Below are positions 1 to 6,724 of a DNA stretch of 26,123 nt, one piece after another. A program made the position numbers and the translations under genes. Positions within the stretch are counted from its first letter, which is position 1. Every line of letters begins with the position of its first letter. The notes beneath the pieces are model-generated. The model did not search any database and had not been told where the DNA came from. It saw only the letters and a program-made list of their open reading frames with translations. This stretch comes from Gemmatimonadales bacterium (lineage in GTDB: Bacteria > Gemmatimonadota > Gemmatimonadetes > Gemmatimonadales > GWC2-71-9), in the NCBI GenBank assembly GCA_025929805.1, contig JAICPP010000012.1, positions 1 to 26,123 on the forward strand, in the 5' to 3' direction.

Positions 1-942
1 GTCTACACCATCGAGGGCATTCGCTCCGCCTGGCGCCTGCTCGGCAACGATGGTGTGCTGACCTTGGCCTTCGTCGCCGGCGCACGGCCGTGGCTGGGCG
101 GCAAGCTCTACCAGATGGTTCGGGAGGCAACCGGCCGCGAGCCCCGCGTGTATGCCAGGCCGAGCGGCAACGTGGTCATCGTCGTCGAGAAGCAACCGAT
201 CCCGAACCCGCCGGCGGCCTTCCACGACTTCGCACGATGGCAACCGACCACGGCGCACTTGGTGAGCCCGCCCGCGAGCGACGACTGGCCCTTTCTTTAT
301 CTGCGAGACCGGACGATTCCGTCCGACTACGTTCTGGTGATCCTCAGCCTGCTCACCATTTCGGCTGTGCTGATAGCTGCCCTGAAGCCTCGCGGGTCCG
401 ATACGGAGGATTTGCACTTCGGAGCCATGGGGATGGGTTTCCTGTTGCTCGAGACGAAGTCCATCGTCGATTGCTCCCTCTACTTCGGGGCCACGTGGCT
501 GGTCTCGTTGATCGTGATCGCCGGCGTGCTGCTGATGGTGCTCCTGGCCCACGGCGTGGCTGCCCGGATCCGCGGGTTCACAGCCTGGCTGTACCTGCCA
601 CTCATCGGCTCCATTCTGCTGGTCTATGCGGTACCGACCGACGCTATCCTGAGATTGCCGTTCACCGGCCGGCTCGCGTGGGCCTTGCTGGTGGTTCCAA
701 TCCCGATCTTTTTCGCCGGCCTCGTCTTCTCCGGGACGTTCAAACGGACTGCTCGCCCCTCAGCCGTGTTCGGGGCGAATCTCGTGGGCGCGATGGTGGG
801 AGGATTTGCCGAATATCTGAGTATGGCCAGCGGCAGAAGGAGCCTGGTGCTCGTGGTTATCGCGGCGTATCTCGTGAGCCTGCTCGCGACCACGATCGCC
901 GAGAGAAGACGCACGCTTGGGCTCGCAGCCGCCCGGGCCTAA
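1..942 (+). CDS. Spermidine synthase-like multipass membrane protein, C-terminal part (5' end outside window)
   Basis: The frame is open from base 1, so the gene starts upstream; 313 residues are visible. The first ~70 residues resemble the end of a spermidine-synthase/Rossmann methyltransferase domain (a 'GIRSAWRLLGNDGVLTLAF' segment, then a strand ending VVIVVEK). After an 'WPFLYLRDR' segment come about six hydrophobic helices, with the phrase GMGFLLLETKSIVD in the second. That phrase is typical of large bacterial membrane proteins that fuse a transporter-like helical bundle to a SpeE-like domain. The substrate of such proteins is not settled, so polyamine synthesis should not be assumed. 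The gene converges on the Ig-like lipoprotein gene, 25 bp away. A short GGGC/GCCC stem spans the stop codon but has no T-tract. Confidence 0.75.
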   Translation, partial: VYTIEGIRSAWRLLGNDGVLTLAFVAGARPWLGGKLYQMVREATGREPRVYARPSGNVVIVVEKQPIPNPPAAFHDFARWQPTTAHLVSPPASDDWPFLYLRDRTIPSDYVLVILSLLTISAVLIAALKPRGSDTEDLHFGAMGMGFLLLETKSIVDCSLYFGATWLVSLIVIAGVLLMVLLAHGVAARIRGFTAWLYLPLIGSILLVYAVPTDAILRLPFTGRLAWALLVVPIPIFFAGLVFSGTFKRTARPSAVFGANLVGAMVGGFAEYLSMASGRRSLVLVVIAAYLVSLLATTIAERRRTLGLAAARA

Positions 943-967
943 AGCCCAGTAGGAGTGGGGCAAGTGC

Positions 968-2368
968 TTAGTCCACCTCGAAGGTGTTACTGAACAGCTC
1001 TGGTCCGTAGGGCCCGAGATGCTCGGGCAGGTAGTCCGACCGAGCCATGAAGCGGTACCGACCCGCTTCAGTCACCGCGAGGTCGAATACGGCGACCCCA
1101 TTTTGGGTGTCTCGGAAGCGCTCGCCCGAAAGGAGGGTATTGGAGGGAAAGTCGTTCCCCTCCCGCCACAAGCTCACGTAAATCTCCGTGCCGGTGAGTG
1201 GAACGATATTGCCTGCGGCATCCGCGATGGCCACCTGAATCGTGAAGCGCTCGCCCTCATCCACATCATGCGGCGGTACCAGGAATACAAAATGATCCGG
1301 TTGAGCTGCGGGCGGTGGAGGTGGTGGAGGTCCCACTGCAGTAGCCTCGAAAATCACCGGGCTTCCCTGGAGCGAGCCCGCCCGCGCTTCCAACGTGTTC
1401 CGCCCCGCCTCACCCAGTGTCCAGCTGTCGACTCGGGCTATGCCCTGGGCGTTGGTGGTCTGTGCAGCGCCGGTGACGCTGCCGTTCCCCCGGGTCACTA
1501 CAAACGTCACGCCATAGCCAACCACCGGATTCCCTTGTGCATCGAGCACCCGAACCGCGGGTCGGACCGGCACCTCGGCTCCGACATCGGCCCGCTGGTC
1601 GTTCCCCTCGACCAACTCGACCCGGGTGGCGGGCGAGATCGTCACCGTAACTTGAGCTGCCTGGTTGATTTGAACCGATCCGTTTACCGTGGCAACTACA
1701 TCCTTGGTGCCCGCGACCGTCGAACTGAGCGTGCCCGTCGCAACCCCATCGGTGCCGGTGGGACCAGCCGGCTGAACGAGGGTGTTCCCGCTGCCCGAGA
1801 CGCTCAATGTCACCACGGCCCCTGAAACCGGCGCGCCCGAGGCATCCCGCACCGTAACTCGTATAGTGGAAATGCTGGCACCGACTGGAATCGAGGCCGG
1901 ATCGGCGGAGACGGTGGAAGTGCTGGCGTTAGGTATGCCGTCCGAGCCGCTGCCTCCGCCTCCGTTTCCCTCGTTGGCGGTAGCCGTAAAGGTGACCGAG
2001 GCGACGCCCGGTACCACAGCGGTCAGGCTGTTGGGCCCGGGAAAGCCCAGAGTCCAGGTGGTCGAGGCGTAACCATCACTGTCGGTGTTGGAGATCTCGG
2101 GTGAGGCGCTCCCCGCTCCGCTCGCGATGGACCAGGTGACCGGCTGGTTGGGTATGCCGTTACCCGCCTGGTCCAGCAGCTGAACCCTGACCTGCTCGCC
2201 CAGGGGCGAGCCGGGCTGTCCGACCTGCGCGTTCCCACCTGCTACCACCAGGTGAGCCGAACTAGACGGCGCCCCATCGGTAGGGAGAACCAGGTCCTCG
2301 CCACCACACCCGAGTAGGGTAAGCGTTGCCAACCGGGTGACCAGAAGACCAAGGATTGGTGTTCGCAT
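968..2368 (-). CDS. Secreted lipoprotein with Ig-like (Big_1-type) repeats
   Basis: About 466 residues. I chose the ATG at 2368 because AGGA lies 4 nt upstream and a short signal peptide with a plausible lipobox (LTLLGC, then GG) follows; GTG 2392 and ATG 2380 are in-frame alternatives. After the Cys come three repeated bacterial Ig-like modules. Each carries the pattern V.V.V.D..GNP(I/V)..V.VT(W/F).V..G.G followed by T(D/N).(Q/D)G.A...W.LG..G.N.L.A. A Gly-rich linker (GNGGGGSGSDG) separates modules one and two, and a Pro run (PPPPPPP) precedes a different C-terminal beta domain of about 100 residues. Such proteins are normally anchored at the cell surface and act in adhesion or as structural spacers; the ligand is unknown. 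It is monocistronic, with a long divergent upstream region. Confidence 0.8.
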   Translation of the reverse strand: MRTPILGLLVTRLATLTLLGCGGEDLVLPTDGAPSSSAHLVVAGGNAQVGQPGSPLGEQVRVQLLDQAGNGIPNQPVTWSIASGAGSASPEISNTDSDGYASTTWTLGFPGPNSLTAVVPGVASVTFTATANEGNGGGGSGSDGIPNASTSTVSADPASIPVGASISTIRVTVRDASGAPVSGAVVTLSVSGSGNTLVQPAGPTGTDGVATGTLSSTVAGTKDVVATVNGSVQINQAAQVTVTISPATRVELVEGNDQRADVGAEVPVRPAVRVLDAQGNPVVGYGVTFVVTRGNGSVTGAAQTTNAQGIARVDSWTLGEAGRNTLEARAGSLQGSPVIFEATAVGPPPPPPPAAQPDHFVFLVPPHDVDEGERFTIQVAIADAAGNIVPLTGTEIYVSLWREGNDFPSNTLLSGERFRDTQNGVAVFDLAVTEAGRYRFMARSDYLPEHLGPYGPELFSNTFEVD

Positions 2369-2442
2369 CGAATCCTGCATATATGAAAGCACGCGAAAGC
2401 CGCGGTCGTGTACCGGGCATTTTAGGGAGACCGTAGTGTAAA

Positions 2443-2470
2443 GCTGTGATTTTCAACACATTATCACAGC
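2443..2470. repeat. Perfect 8-bp inverted repeat, 12-nt loop
   Basis: GCTGTGAT and ATCACAGC are perfect inverted arms around a 12-nt AT-rich loop in the divergent region between the Ig-like lipoprotein and the SnoaL-like gene. It could be an operator or an RNA hairpin. The TGTGA..TCACA half-sites sit too far apart for a CRP site. Confidence 0.5.
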
Positions 2471-2509
2471 CCGGCCGGAACTGCTCTAAACCGACACCGG
2501 GCCGTTTTT
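2471..2509 (+). terminator. Hairpin plus T5: candidate leader terminator/attenuator ahead of the SnoaL-like gene
   Basis: CCGGCCGG (2471-2478) can pair with CCGGGCCG (2497-2504) around an 18-nt loop, with one bulged G. TTTTT (2505-2509) follows directly. No gene on this strand ends upstream. If it works, it ends a short leader transcript or attenuates the gene that starts at 2540. The stem is short, so this remains a candidate only. Confidence 0.35.
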
Positions 2510-2539
2510 GTTCCTTCTTGACCATCGGGGAAGCTGCTC

Positions 2540-2992
2540 ATGAGTGACCGGAGTCAGGAGCTGTGGGAGAAAGATCGGATCGTCGATACCCTCAACCAGC
2601 TCTTCATTTGCACCGATCAGCGTGACTGGGCCGGAGTTCGGGAGACGCTGGCTGCATCGGTCCTGATGGACATGACTTCGCTCACCGGCGGCCAACCCAG
2701 CCAGATGTCGAGCGAGCAAGTCGCTGCGGGATGGGAAGAGGGGCTACGACCAATCGAAGCGGTGCACCATCAGGTGGGAAATTATCGAGTCACCGTTCGA
2801 GGCGCGGAGGCAACTGCCTTCTGCTACGGCATTGCTTCGCACTTCCGCCGAACCCGTTCGGGGAGGAATACTCGCGTCTTCGTGGGGAGTTACGATCTTC
2901 ACCTGCGGCTGGTCAGCGACCGGTGGCGAATCGACCGCTTTCGGTTCAACCTGAAATACCTGGATGGCAATGCGGAGCTCGAGCGGGACTAG
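2540..2992 (+). CDS. SnoaL-like / NTF2-fold protein
   Basis: 150 residues, starting at ATG with GGGGAAG 6-7 nt upstream. The N-terminal helix (KDRIVDTLNQLFICTDQRDWAGVRETL) followed by a 'MDMTSLTGG' strand, and a C-terminal 'FVGSYDLHLRLVSDRWRIDRFRFNLKY' sheet, give the layout of SnoaL-like domains (cone-shaped alpha+beta barrel, about 130-150 aa). The family includes polyketide cyclases, isomerases and many uncharacterised cytosolic proteins, and no catalytic residue here fixes a reaction. There is no signal peptide. It converges on the small gene at 2989, overlapping it by 4 nt. A hairpin with a T-tract lies 31-69 nt upstream and may regulate it. Confidence 0.75.
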   Translation: MSDRSQELWEKDRIVDTLNQLFICTDQRDWAGVRETLAASVLMDMTSLTGGQPSQMSSEQVAAGWEEGLRPIEAVHHQVGNYRVTVRGAEATAFCYGIASHFRRTRSGRNTRVFVGSYDLHLRLVSDRWRIDRFRFNLKYLDGNAELERD

Positions 2993-3213
2993 CTGCCCTT
3001 CCCTAAGCTTCGTTTGCGACGAGGCCGGCCACCCCGAAACTCGAAGTGGCGCTCGTTCACGATGCTCGCCATGGATTCGGCTCGGCCGTCACAGGGCACG
3101 CGCGCAAATTGCCGGGCAGACAGCCAGGCCGCATTATACCACACGCCAGGCTTGAGTCCCGGGTAGAGACTGGCAAACTCGCGTTTGAGGCGGGCTTCGC
3201 GGTCGTTGGGCAT
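2989..3213 (-). CDS. Small conserved-type hypothetical protein (74 aa)
   Basis: I chose ATG 3213 (MPNDREARLKREFASLYPG...). The frame is open further upstream, but the residues before it look like untranslated leader. The protein is basic, has no signal peptide or membrane segment, and ends in an Arg/Lys/Gly tail (FEFRGGRPRRKRS). The core 'REARLKREFASLYPGLKPGVWYNAAWLSARQF' followed by 'HFEFRGG' resembles small hypothetical proteins I have seen in soil bacteria of the Gemmatimonadota type. No function is known to me; nucleic-acid binding is possible from its charge only. It converges on the SnoaL-like gene with a 4-bp overlap. Confidence 0.55.
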   Translation of the reverse strand: MPNDREARLKREFASLYPGLKPGVWYNAAWLSARQFARVPCDGRAESMASIVNERHFEFRGGRPRRKRSLGKGS

Positions 3214-3268
3214 GCCGGCTGCGCTGTGGGGATATTCTAAAGGTAGGGACCTCCCCGGGGGACGCAAC

Positions 3269-3298
3269 TCGACGGCAGTGCCATCGTTTGCGTATACT
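3269..3298 (+). promoter_or_regulatory. Candidate sigma70-type promoter for the small-protein operon
   Basis: TCGACG (-35, 4/6 match) and TATACT (-10, 5/6 match) are separated by 18 nt. They lie about 75 nt before the ATG at 3374 in the only gap of this size upstream of the plus-strand run 3374-4960. The match could be chance in GC-rich DNA, but TATACT is unusual here. Confidence 0.35.
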
Positions 3299-3373
3299 TG
3301 GCGGGGCGGTACAGGACACGCTGGAGTACAATGACTTATGCGCTAGGCGCTTCCTCAAACTGCAGAGGGCGGA

Positions 3374-3577
3374 ATGGCTACAAAACTCGACAAGACGATC
3401 AAGCGAGAGCTGGAGCTTGAGGGTAAGCTGTACACGGTCGCCATCTCGCCCGAAGGCGTGAAGATCACGCCCAAGGGTGCCCGGAAGGGTCAGGAGATCA
3501 GCTGGAGCTCTCTCGTGAGTGGAGAGACGGACCTCCGGCGCGATCTCAACATGTCGGTCGACGCCTACCGAGAGTAG
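3374..3577 (+). CDS. Small conserved-type hypothetical protein (67 aa)
   Basis: ATG start preceded by AGAGGGCGGA. The protein is soluble and Lys-rich at the N-terminus (KLDKTIKRELELEGKLYTV), then has two short strands (VAISPEGVKITPKGARKGQEISW) and an acidic helix. It contains no cysteine, signal peptide or membrane segment. The strand pattern 'LYTVAISPEGVKITPKG..KGQEISW' looks like a single beta-meander unit found in small hypothetical proteins of diverse bacteria. I cannot assign a function. The next gene begins 25 nt after its stop with a good ribosome-binding site, so the two probably share a transcript. Confidence 0.65.
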   Translation: MATKLDKTIKRELELEGKLYTVAISPEGVKITPKGARKGQEISWSSLVSGETDLRRDLNMSVDAYRE

Positions 3578-3602
3578 CATCTCAAGCACGATCGGAGGGT
3601 TC

Positions 3603-3956
3603 ATGGCCGAGCCGAGCTTTGCCGATCAGATCTCCACGCTCAACTCGACCCTGCGGGCCATCGAGGTTCGTTTAGCATTGGGCCGCGCCCCAGTAGAGGG
3701 CCTGGAGGATTTCAAGAGCGCGTTGGATGACATGCGACTGCGACTCTGGGGACTACTGGGCGCCGCTGGTGGGGAGGACTACAAGGGATTTCAGGAGCGG
3801 TTCCGGATCCGTCGGGCCACGGAAATGTGCCGTGGCCTGGGCGGAGACCTGCGCGCCGGCTCCGTGAGCGGGCGTTACGCTGAGCTCACCAGCTTGCGCG
3901 AGGCGGCGTCGGAGCTGGGGAAAAGCATAGAGCGAGCACAACAGCAAGCCTTCTAG
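3603..3956 (+). CDS. Small alpha-helical hypothetical protein (117 aa)
   Basis: I chose ATG 3603 because GGAGGG lies 4-9 nt upstream; the frame is open further 5' only as an overlap with the previous gene. The sequence is largely helical: 'ADQISTLNSTLRAIEVRLALG', 'GLEDFKSALDDMRLRLWGLLGAA', 'FQERFRIRRATEMCRGLGGDL' and a final 'YAELTSLREAASELGKSIERAQQQA'. The heptad-like spacing suggests a small helical bundle or dimer. There is one Cys, and no signal or membrane segment. I do not recognise the family. It lies between the 67-aa protein and the GNAT gene, all in the same direction with gaps of 25 nt or less, so co-transcription is likely. Confidence 0.65.
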   Translation: MAEPSFADQISTLNSTLRAIEVRLALGRAPVEGLEDFKSALDDMRLRLWGLLGAAGGEDYKGFQERFRIRRATEMCRGLGGDLRAGSVSGRYAELTSLREAASELGKSIERAQQQAF

Positions 3957-3971
3957 CGTGCCGTGAGTGCC

Positions 3972-4505
3972 ATGCCCACACTGCGCACGGCGCGCTTGAT
4001 CCTGGGACCATTCGAGCCGAACGATGCGGTGGAGGTGCAGCGCCTCGCCGGCGCGCGTGAGATCGCGGACACGACGGTCTCTATTCCTCACCCGTACGAG
4101 CTGGACCATGCGGTAGCCTGGATCGAGCAGCAGCGCAAAGAATCGGTCCGGGGGCGGTCCGTCACCTTTGCCATCCGACTGTCAGACAGGACCTTGGTAG
4201 GCTCGGTTGGATTGCGAGACATCGATCCCGAGCATTGTCAGGCAGAGCTGGGCTTCTGGATTGGCCGGGAGTGGTGGGGCAAAGGGTATGCGCGGGAAGC
4301 TGCCGCCGCGGTGGTCCGCTTCGGTTTCGAGATTCTGGGTCTCAACCGCATTTACGCCCATCATATGGTTCGAAACCCTGCCGCCGGTCGCGTGCTCGAG
4401 TCGACCGGCATGCAGCGGGAGGGGCTCTTGCGCCAGCGGGTGCGGAAATGGGGACGCTATGAGGATGTCGTGCTCTATGCAGTTCTCCGGGACGAGGGAG
4501 ACTGA
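3972..4505 (+). CDS. GNAT-family N-acetyltransferase (RimJ/RimL-like)
   Basis: 177 residues from ATG 3972; a GTG at 3963 is in frame and possible. The order of motifs is that of RimJ/RimL-type acetyltransferases: N-terminal 'LRTARLILGPF', then 'LVGSVGLRDIDPEHCQAELGFWIGREWWGKGYAREAA', where the acetyl-CoA-binding loop reads WWGKGYA (Q/R-x-x-G-x-G/A pattern). Next come 'LGLNRIYAHHMVRNPAAGRVLESTGM' and the closing 'REGLLRQRVRKWGRYEDVVLYAVL'. These enzymes transfer acetyl from acetyl-CoA to the N-terminal alpha-amine of ribosomal proteins or to other amines, including antibiotics. The substrate cannot be read here. It lies in the plus-strand run of small genes, 15 nt after its predecessor. Confidence 0.9.
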   Translation: MPTLRTARLILGPFEPNDAVEVQRLAGAREIADTTVSIPHPYELDHAVAWIEQQRKESVRGRSVTFAIRLSDRTLVGSVGLRDIDPEHCQAELGFWIGREWWGKGYAREAAAAVVRFGFEILGLNRIYAHHMVRNPAAGRVLESTGMQREGLLRQRVRKWGRYEDVVLYAVLRDEGD

Positions 4506-4522
4506 TTGACCAGGACGTTTTG

Positions 4523-4960
4523 ATGATGCGCAATGGACTCGAGGGTTTTGAGAAAGTGGCGGAGGCGCCGGCCGTAGAGACCGCGCCGGATCCGCTGAGA
4601 TCCGAGCGGAGCGGCCGGGTTCACTGGGTTGTGGTGATGACGCGAGCGCCAAGCCAGGCGGACAAAGCTCCGGCAGGCGTGGTGCTCCTCACCCGTTTCT
4701 GGCATCCCAGAGACCACTGCTGGAGTGAGAATGCGTTCGAATCGCTGGATCACGCCATCCGGTTGTTCGTGGATGAGAGTGGGTGGGTCTTACGGCAGCA
4801 ACAATCCCTGGACGGGCCCCAAGCCTATGAGCTCATCTTCGAGGCTCGGCGCGAAGACTTCAGCCGCCCGAGCACCGAGCAGATGCTGCAGGACGTGGGG
4901 CTCACACCTCAGGACGTGGCCAAGCTGCTGGAGAAGCCCGAGGACCAGGGAGCCGGCTAG
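4523..4960 (+). CDS. Hypothetical protein (145 aa)
   Basis: ATG 4523 is preceded by AGGA at 7 nt; TTG 4520 and ATG 4526 are close alternatives. After a low-complexity start comes an alpha+beta core 'VHWVVVMTRAPSQADKAPAGVVLLTRFWHPRDHCWSENAFESLDHAIRLFVDESGWVLRQQQSLDGPQAYELIFEA', and then an acidic helical C-terminus (STEQMLQDVGLTPQDVAKLLEK). No signal peptide or metal motif is evident. I do not recognise the family; the hydrophobic strands and conserved-looking Trp/Phe positions argue for a folded cytosolic protein. Its stop codon and that of the opposite DUF3072 gene share one CTAG tetranucleotide. Confidence 0.65.
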   Translation: MMRNGLEGFEKVAEAPAVETAPDPLRSERSGRVHWVVVMTRAPSQADKAPAGVVLLTRFWHPRDHCWSENAFESLDHAIRLFVDESGWVLRQQQSLDGPQAYELIFEARREDFSRPSTEQMLQDVGLTPQDVAKLLEKPEDQGAG

Positions 4961-5187
4961 CTGTCGCCCCGGCCGGTCTTCTCGCGAAGCTCGTCGATGC
5001 GTTTCGACGCCTCCGCTTTGGTGAGATCCTCTTCTACCTCCTCACCGGCTTCGGTGGCAAGAGTGTTCAGGTAAGACTCCTGCGCGCCGGTCATCGGTTC
5101 GTCACCGGTGGTCCAGTCCTCGGGATCCTTGATCGGATTCGAGTCGCTCTTGGGAGCGGCGGTTTTTTTGTCGGCCCTGCGTGACAT
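4957..5187 (-). CDS. DUF3072-family small protein
   Basis: 76 residues from ATG 5187, which has AGGAG about 7 nt upstream; the open frame upstream of it is leader. The core 'NPIKDPEDWTTGDEPMTGAQESYLNTLATEAGEE' followed by 'DLTKAEASKRIDELREKTG' matches what I know of DUF3072: a D-P-x-x-W-x-T-G-D-E-P-M-T-G-x-Q signature and a C-terminal 'T-K-A-E-A-S-x-x-I-D-x-L' helix. The helix resembles those in phage and host proteins that handle DNA or metabolites. The function is unknown. It is a short, charged cytosolic protein, and its leader contains the T-arm-like sequence at 5202-5230. Confidence 0.85.
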   Translation of the reverse strand: MSRRADKKTAAPKSDSNPIKDPEDWTTGDEPMTGAQESYLNTLATEAGEEVEEDLTKAEASKRIDELREKTGRGDS

Positions 5188-5201
5188 CGCTGGTCTCCTG
5201 T

Positions 5202-5230
5202 AAGTGACTGGGTTCAAGTCCCACTTCCCC
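5202..5230 (+). other. tRNA T-arm/acceptor-like fragment
   Basis: TGGG-TTCAAGT-CCCA (5209-5223) has a 4-bp stem and the exact 7-nt T-loop consensus TTCAAGT. It is followed by CTTCCCC, which would fit a 3' acceptor strand. No D-arm, anticodon arm or matching GGGGAAG exists in the preceding 80 nt, so it is not a tRNA gene. AAGTG/CACTT also forms an outer inverted repeat (5202-5206 with 5222-5226), so a simple operator-like palindrome is the alternative. Confidence 0.3.
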
Positions 5231-5254
5231 GAAAGGAAACCGAAACAAGACGTC

Positions 5255-5269
5255 AGCACAAGTAGTGCT
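5255..5269 (-). terminator. Weak hairpin after the aminotransferase stop
   Basis: AGCAC/GTGCT is a perfect 5-bp stem with a 5-nt loop, immediately after the stop codon of the minus-strand aminotransferase. The following minus-strand sequence is only moderately T-rich, so termination would be weak. Confidence 0.25.
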
Positions 5270-6622
5270 CTATGCTCCTCTGTGGCGCGCCAGGACAGTG
5301 CGCAAGGCCGCCCCGAAACGTCGAACTTCCTCCTCGCCAAGAGCCGTAGTGAGGCTCCCTACCCCCCGAGGGTCGATCAAGATCCCCTCGTTGACCAGAC
5401 CCAAGAAGATTTGATGCCGCCGGTCCGCCTGAGCGGTGAGCGTGTCGCGATAACTCCGGACCGGCTGCTCTGTCAGGTGAATGGCGAATAACGACCCCAC
5501 TCCGGTTATCTGGGCCGGGATGCCGGCACCGGCAAAGGCGCGAGACATTTCCTGCCGTAGCGCGCCGCCCCGGCTGTTGAGCTGGGCGAGAACCTCTCTC
5601 GTGAGCAGCTCGAGGGTCGTGGCTCCTGCCACCATGCCGAGCGGATGGGCGTTGTGGCTGCCCGGGTGGAGGACCGCCGGCCGGCCGCGAGAGGGATCGA
5701 ACATGGCCATGATATCGCTGCGCCCCCCGAAGACGCCGAGGGGAAATCCGCCGCCAATCAGCTTGCCCAGGCAGGTCAGGTCGGGAACTACGTTGAAGTA
5801 TTCCTGGGCTCCGCCATATGCCACCCTGAAGCTCACCACCTCGTCGAAGATCAGCACAATGCCGAGGCGGCGAGTCACCTCCCTCAACATCTCCAGATAA
5901 GCCGTTTCCGCCGGGATCATTCCGGCCGAGCCGAGCACCGGTTCAACCAGCACCGCGGCGAGTCCAGCACCGGTGGACTCGAGTACCGCACGCGCGCCTT
6001 CGATGTCGTTGTAGGGAATGATGGTGACGTTGGAAACAACCTCTCGGGGGATTCCTCGGGTGTTCGGGATTGCTCGGGGCTCCGAGCGGGCTCCAGCCTC
6101 GGTGCCGGACGGGTGGATGCTTACCATGACGTCATCGGTGGTTCCGTGGTAGCCACCCTCGACTTTCGCTATCCTGGCGCGTCCGGTGAATGCGCGGGCT
6201 GCACGAACGGCGTTCAGCGTCGCTTCAGTACCAGAGTTGGTGAAACGCACCTGCTCCAGTGATGGAATTCTCCGGCACAGCAGTTCGGCGTAGTGCCTTT
6301 GAGGCTCGGTTGCCCCTGGAAAGCTGGTGCCTTTCCGCAGCTGGACCTGAATCGCTTTCAGTATCTCCGGGTGGCCATAGCCGTGGATGAGAGCGGAGTG
6401 GTTTCCGGTGAAGTCGAGCAACTGATTTCCATCAAGGTCGAACAGCAGGCACCCTTCTCCCCGATCGAATACCACCGGGTAGGGTGGATAGAAGACGGTG
6501 CTGCGGGAATCACCTCCCGGCAGGTGCTCCCGCGCCTTCTCAAAGAAGCGGAGCGAGGCGGGAGTCCGTTCGCGGTAAACCTCCTCCTCTCTGGCGGTCA
6601 GCGGTATCGCCTCAGTACTCAA
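5270..6622 (-). CDS. Class-III PLP aminotransferase, glutamate-1-semialdehyde aminomutase-like
   Basis: 450 residues. It starts at TTG 6622 with AGGA 6 nt upstream. The fold-type I aminotransferase motifs appear in order: N-terminal 'FFEKAREHLPGGDSRST', 'LLDFTGNHSALIHGYGHPEI', the cofactor phosphate loop 'FTNSGTEATLNAVRAAR', 'VEGGYHGTTDD', the Asp that binds the pyridine N in 'LIFDEVVSFR', and the Schiff-base lysine in CLGKLIGGGFPLG (about Lys287). This is the HemL layout, but the HemL phrase after 'YHG' differs and no tetrapyrrole genes are nearby. It may therefore be a paralogue acting on another amino or keto substrate rather than the enzyme of 5-aminolevulinate synthesis. Cytosolic. It is separated from alkA by a terminator and so likely has its own promoter. 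Confidence 0.85.
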   Translation of the reverse strand: MSTEAIPLTAREEEVYRERTPASLRFFEKAREHLPGGDSRSTVFYPPYPVVFDRGEGCLLFDLDGNQLLDFTGNHSALIHGYGHPEILKAIQVQLRKGTSFPGATEPQRHYAELLCRRIPSLEQVRFTNSGTEATLNAVRAARAFTGRARIAKVEGGYHGTTDDVMVSIHPSGTEAGARSEPRAIPNTRGIPREVVSNVTIIPYNDIEGARAVLESTGAGLAAVLVEPVLGSAGMIPAETAYLEMLREVTRRLGIVLIFDEVVSFRVAYGGAQEYFNVVPDLTCLGKLIGGGFPLGVFGGRSDIMAMFDPSRGRPAVLHPGSHNAHPLGMVAGATTLELLTREVLAQLNSRGGALRQEMSRAFAGAGIPAQITGVGSLFAIHLTEQPVRSYRDTLTAQADRRHQIFLGLVNEGILIDPRGVGSLTTALGEEEVRRFGAALRTVLARHRGA

Positions 6623-6666
6623 TGCGCGTCCTTTGCGTCTCGGGTGAGCTTCGGGGGATTGCCAGC

Positions 6667-6692
6667 AAAAAAAGGACCGGGTGAGCAGGTCC
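6667..6692 (-). terminator. Rho-independent terminator of the EamA-alkA unit
   Basis: On the minus strand GGACC, 9 nt, GGTCC is followed directly by seven T residues, about 33 nt after the alkA stop. This is a classic intrinsic terminator and separates alkA from the aminotransferase gene. Confidence 0.7.
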
Positions 6693-6724
6693 CGGAGTCG
6701 GCCGGCATCGAAACTATCAGAGGT

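Noticed and set aside
2444..2469. CRP/FNR-like TGTGA...TCACA
   Set aside because: The half-sites are separated by far more than the 6 nt needed, so the site is better seen as a simple inverted repeat.
3298..3332. TTGGCG...TACAAT as a promoter
   Set aside because: The spacer is 23 nt, too long for a sigma70-type promoter; TCGACG/TATACT just upstream has a better spacing.
4367..4377. GGTTCGAAACC, resembling a tRNA T-loop
   Set aside because: It lies in the GNAT gene and encodes conserved V-R-N-P residues of the acetyltransferase; no cloverleaf can be built around it.
5145..5169. CGCTC/GAGCG stem followed by seven T residues on the plus strand
   Set aside because: Four bases separate the stem from the T-tract, and the T-tract is the Lys codon run of the DUF3072 gene on the other strand. 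It might weakly terminate the convergent gene but is not convincing.
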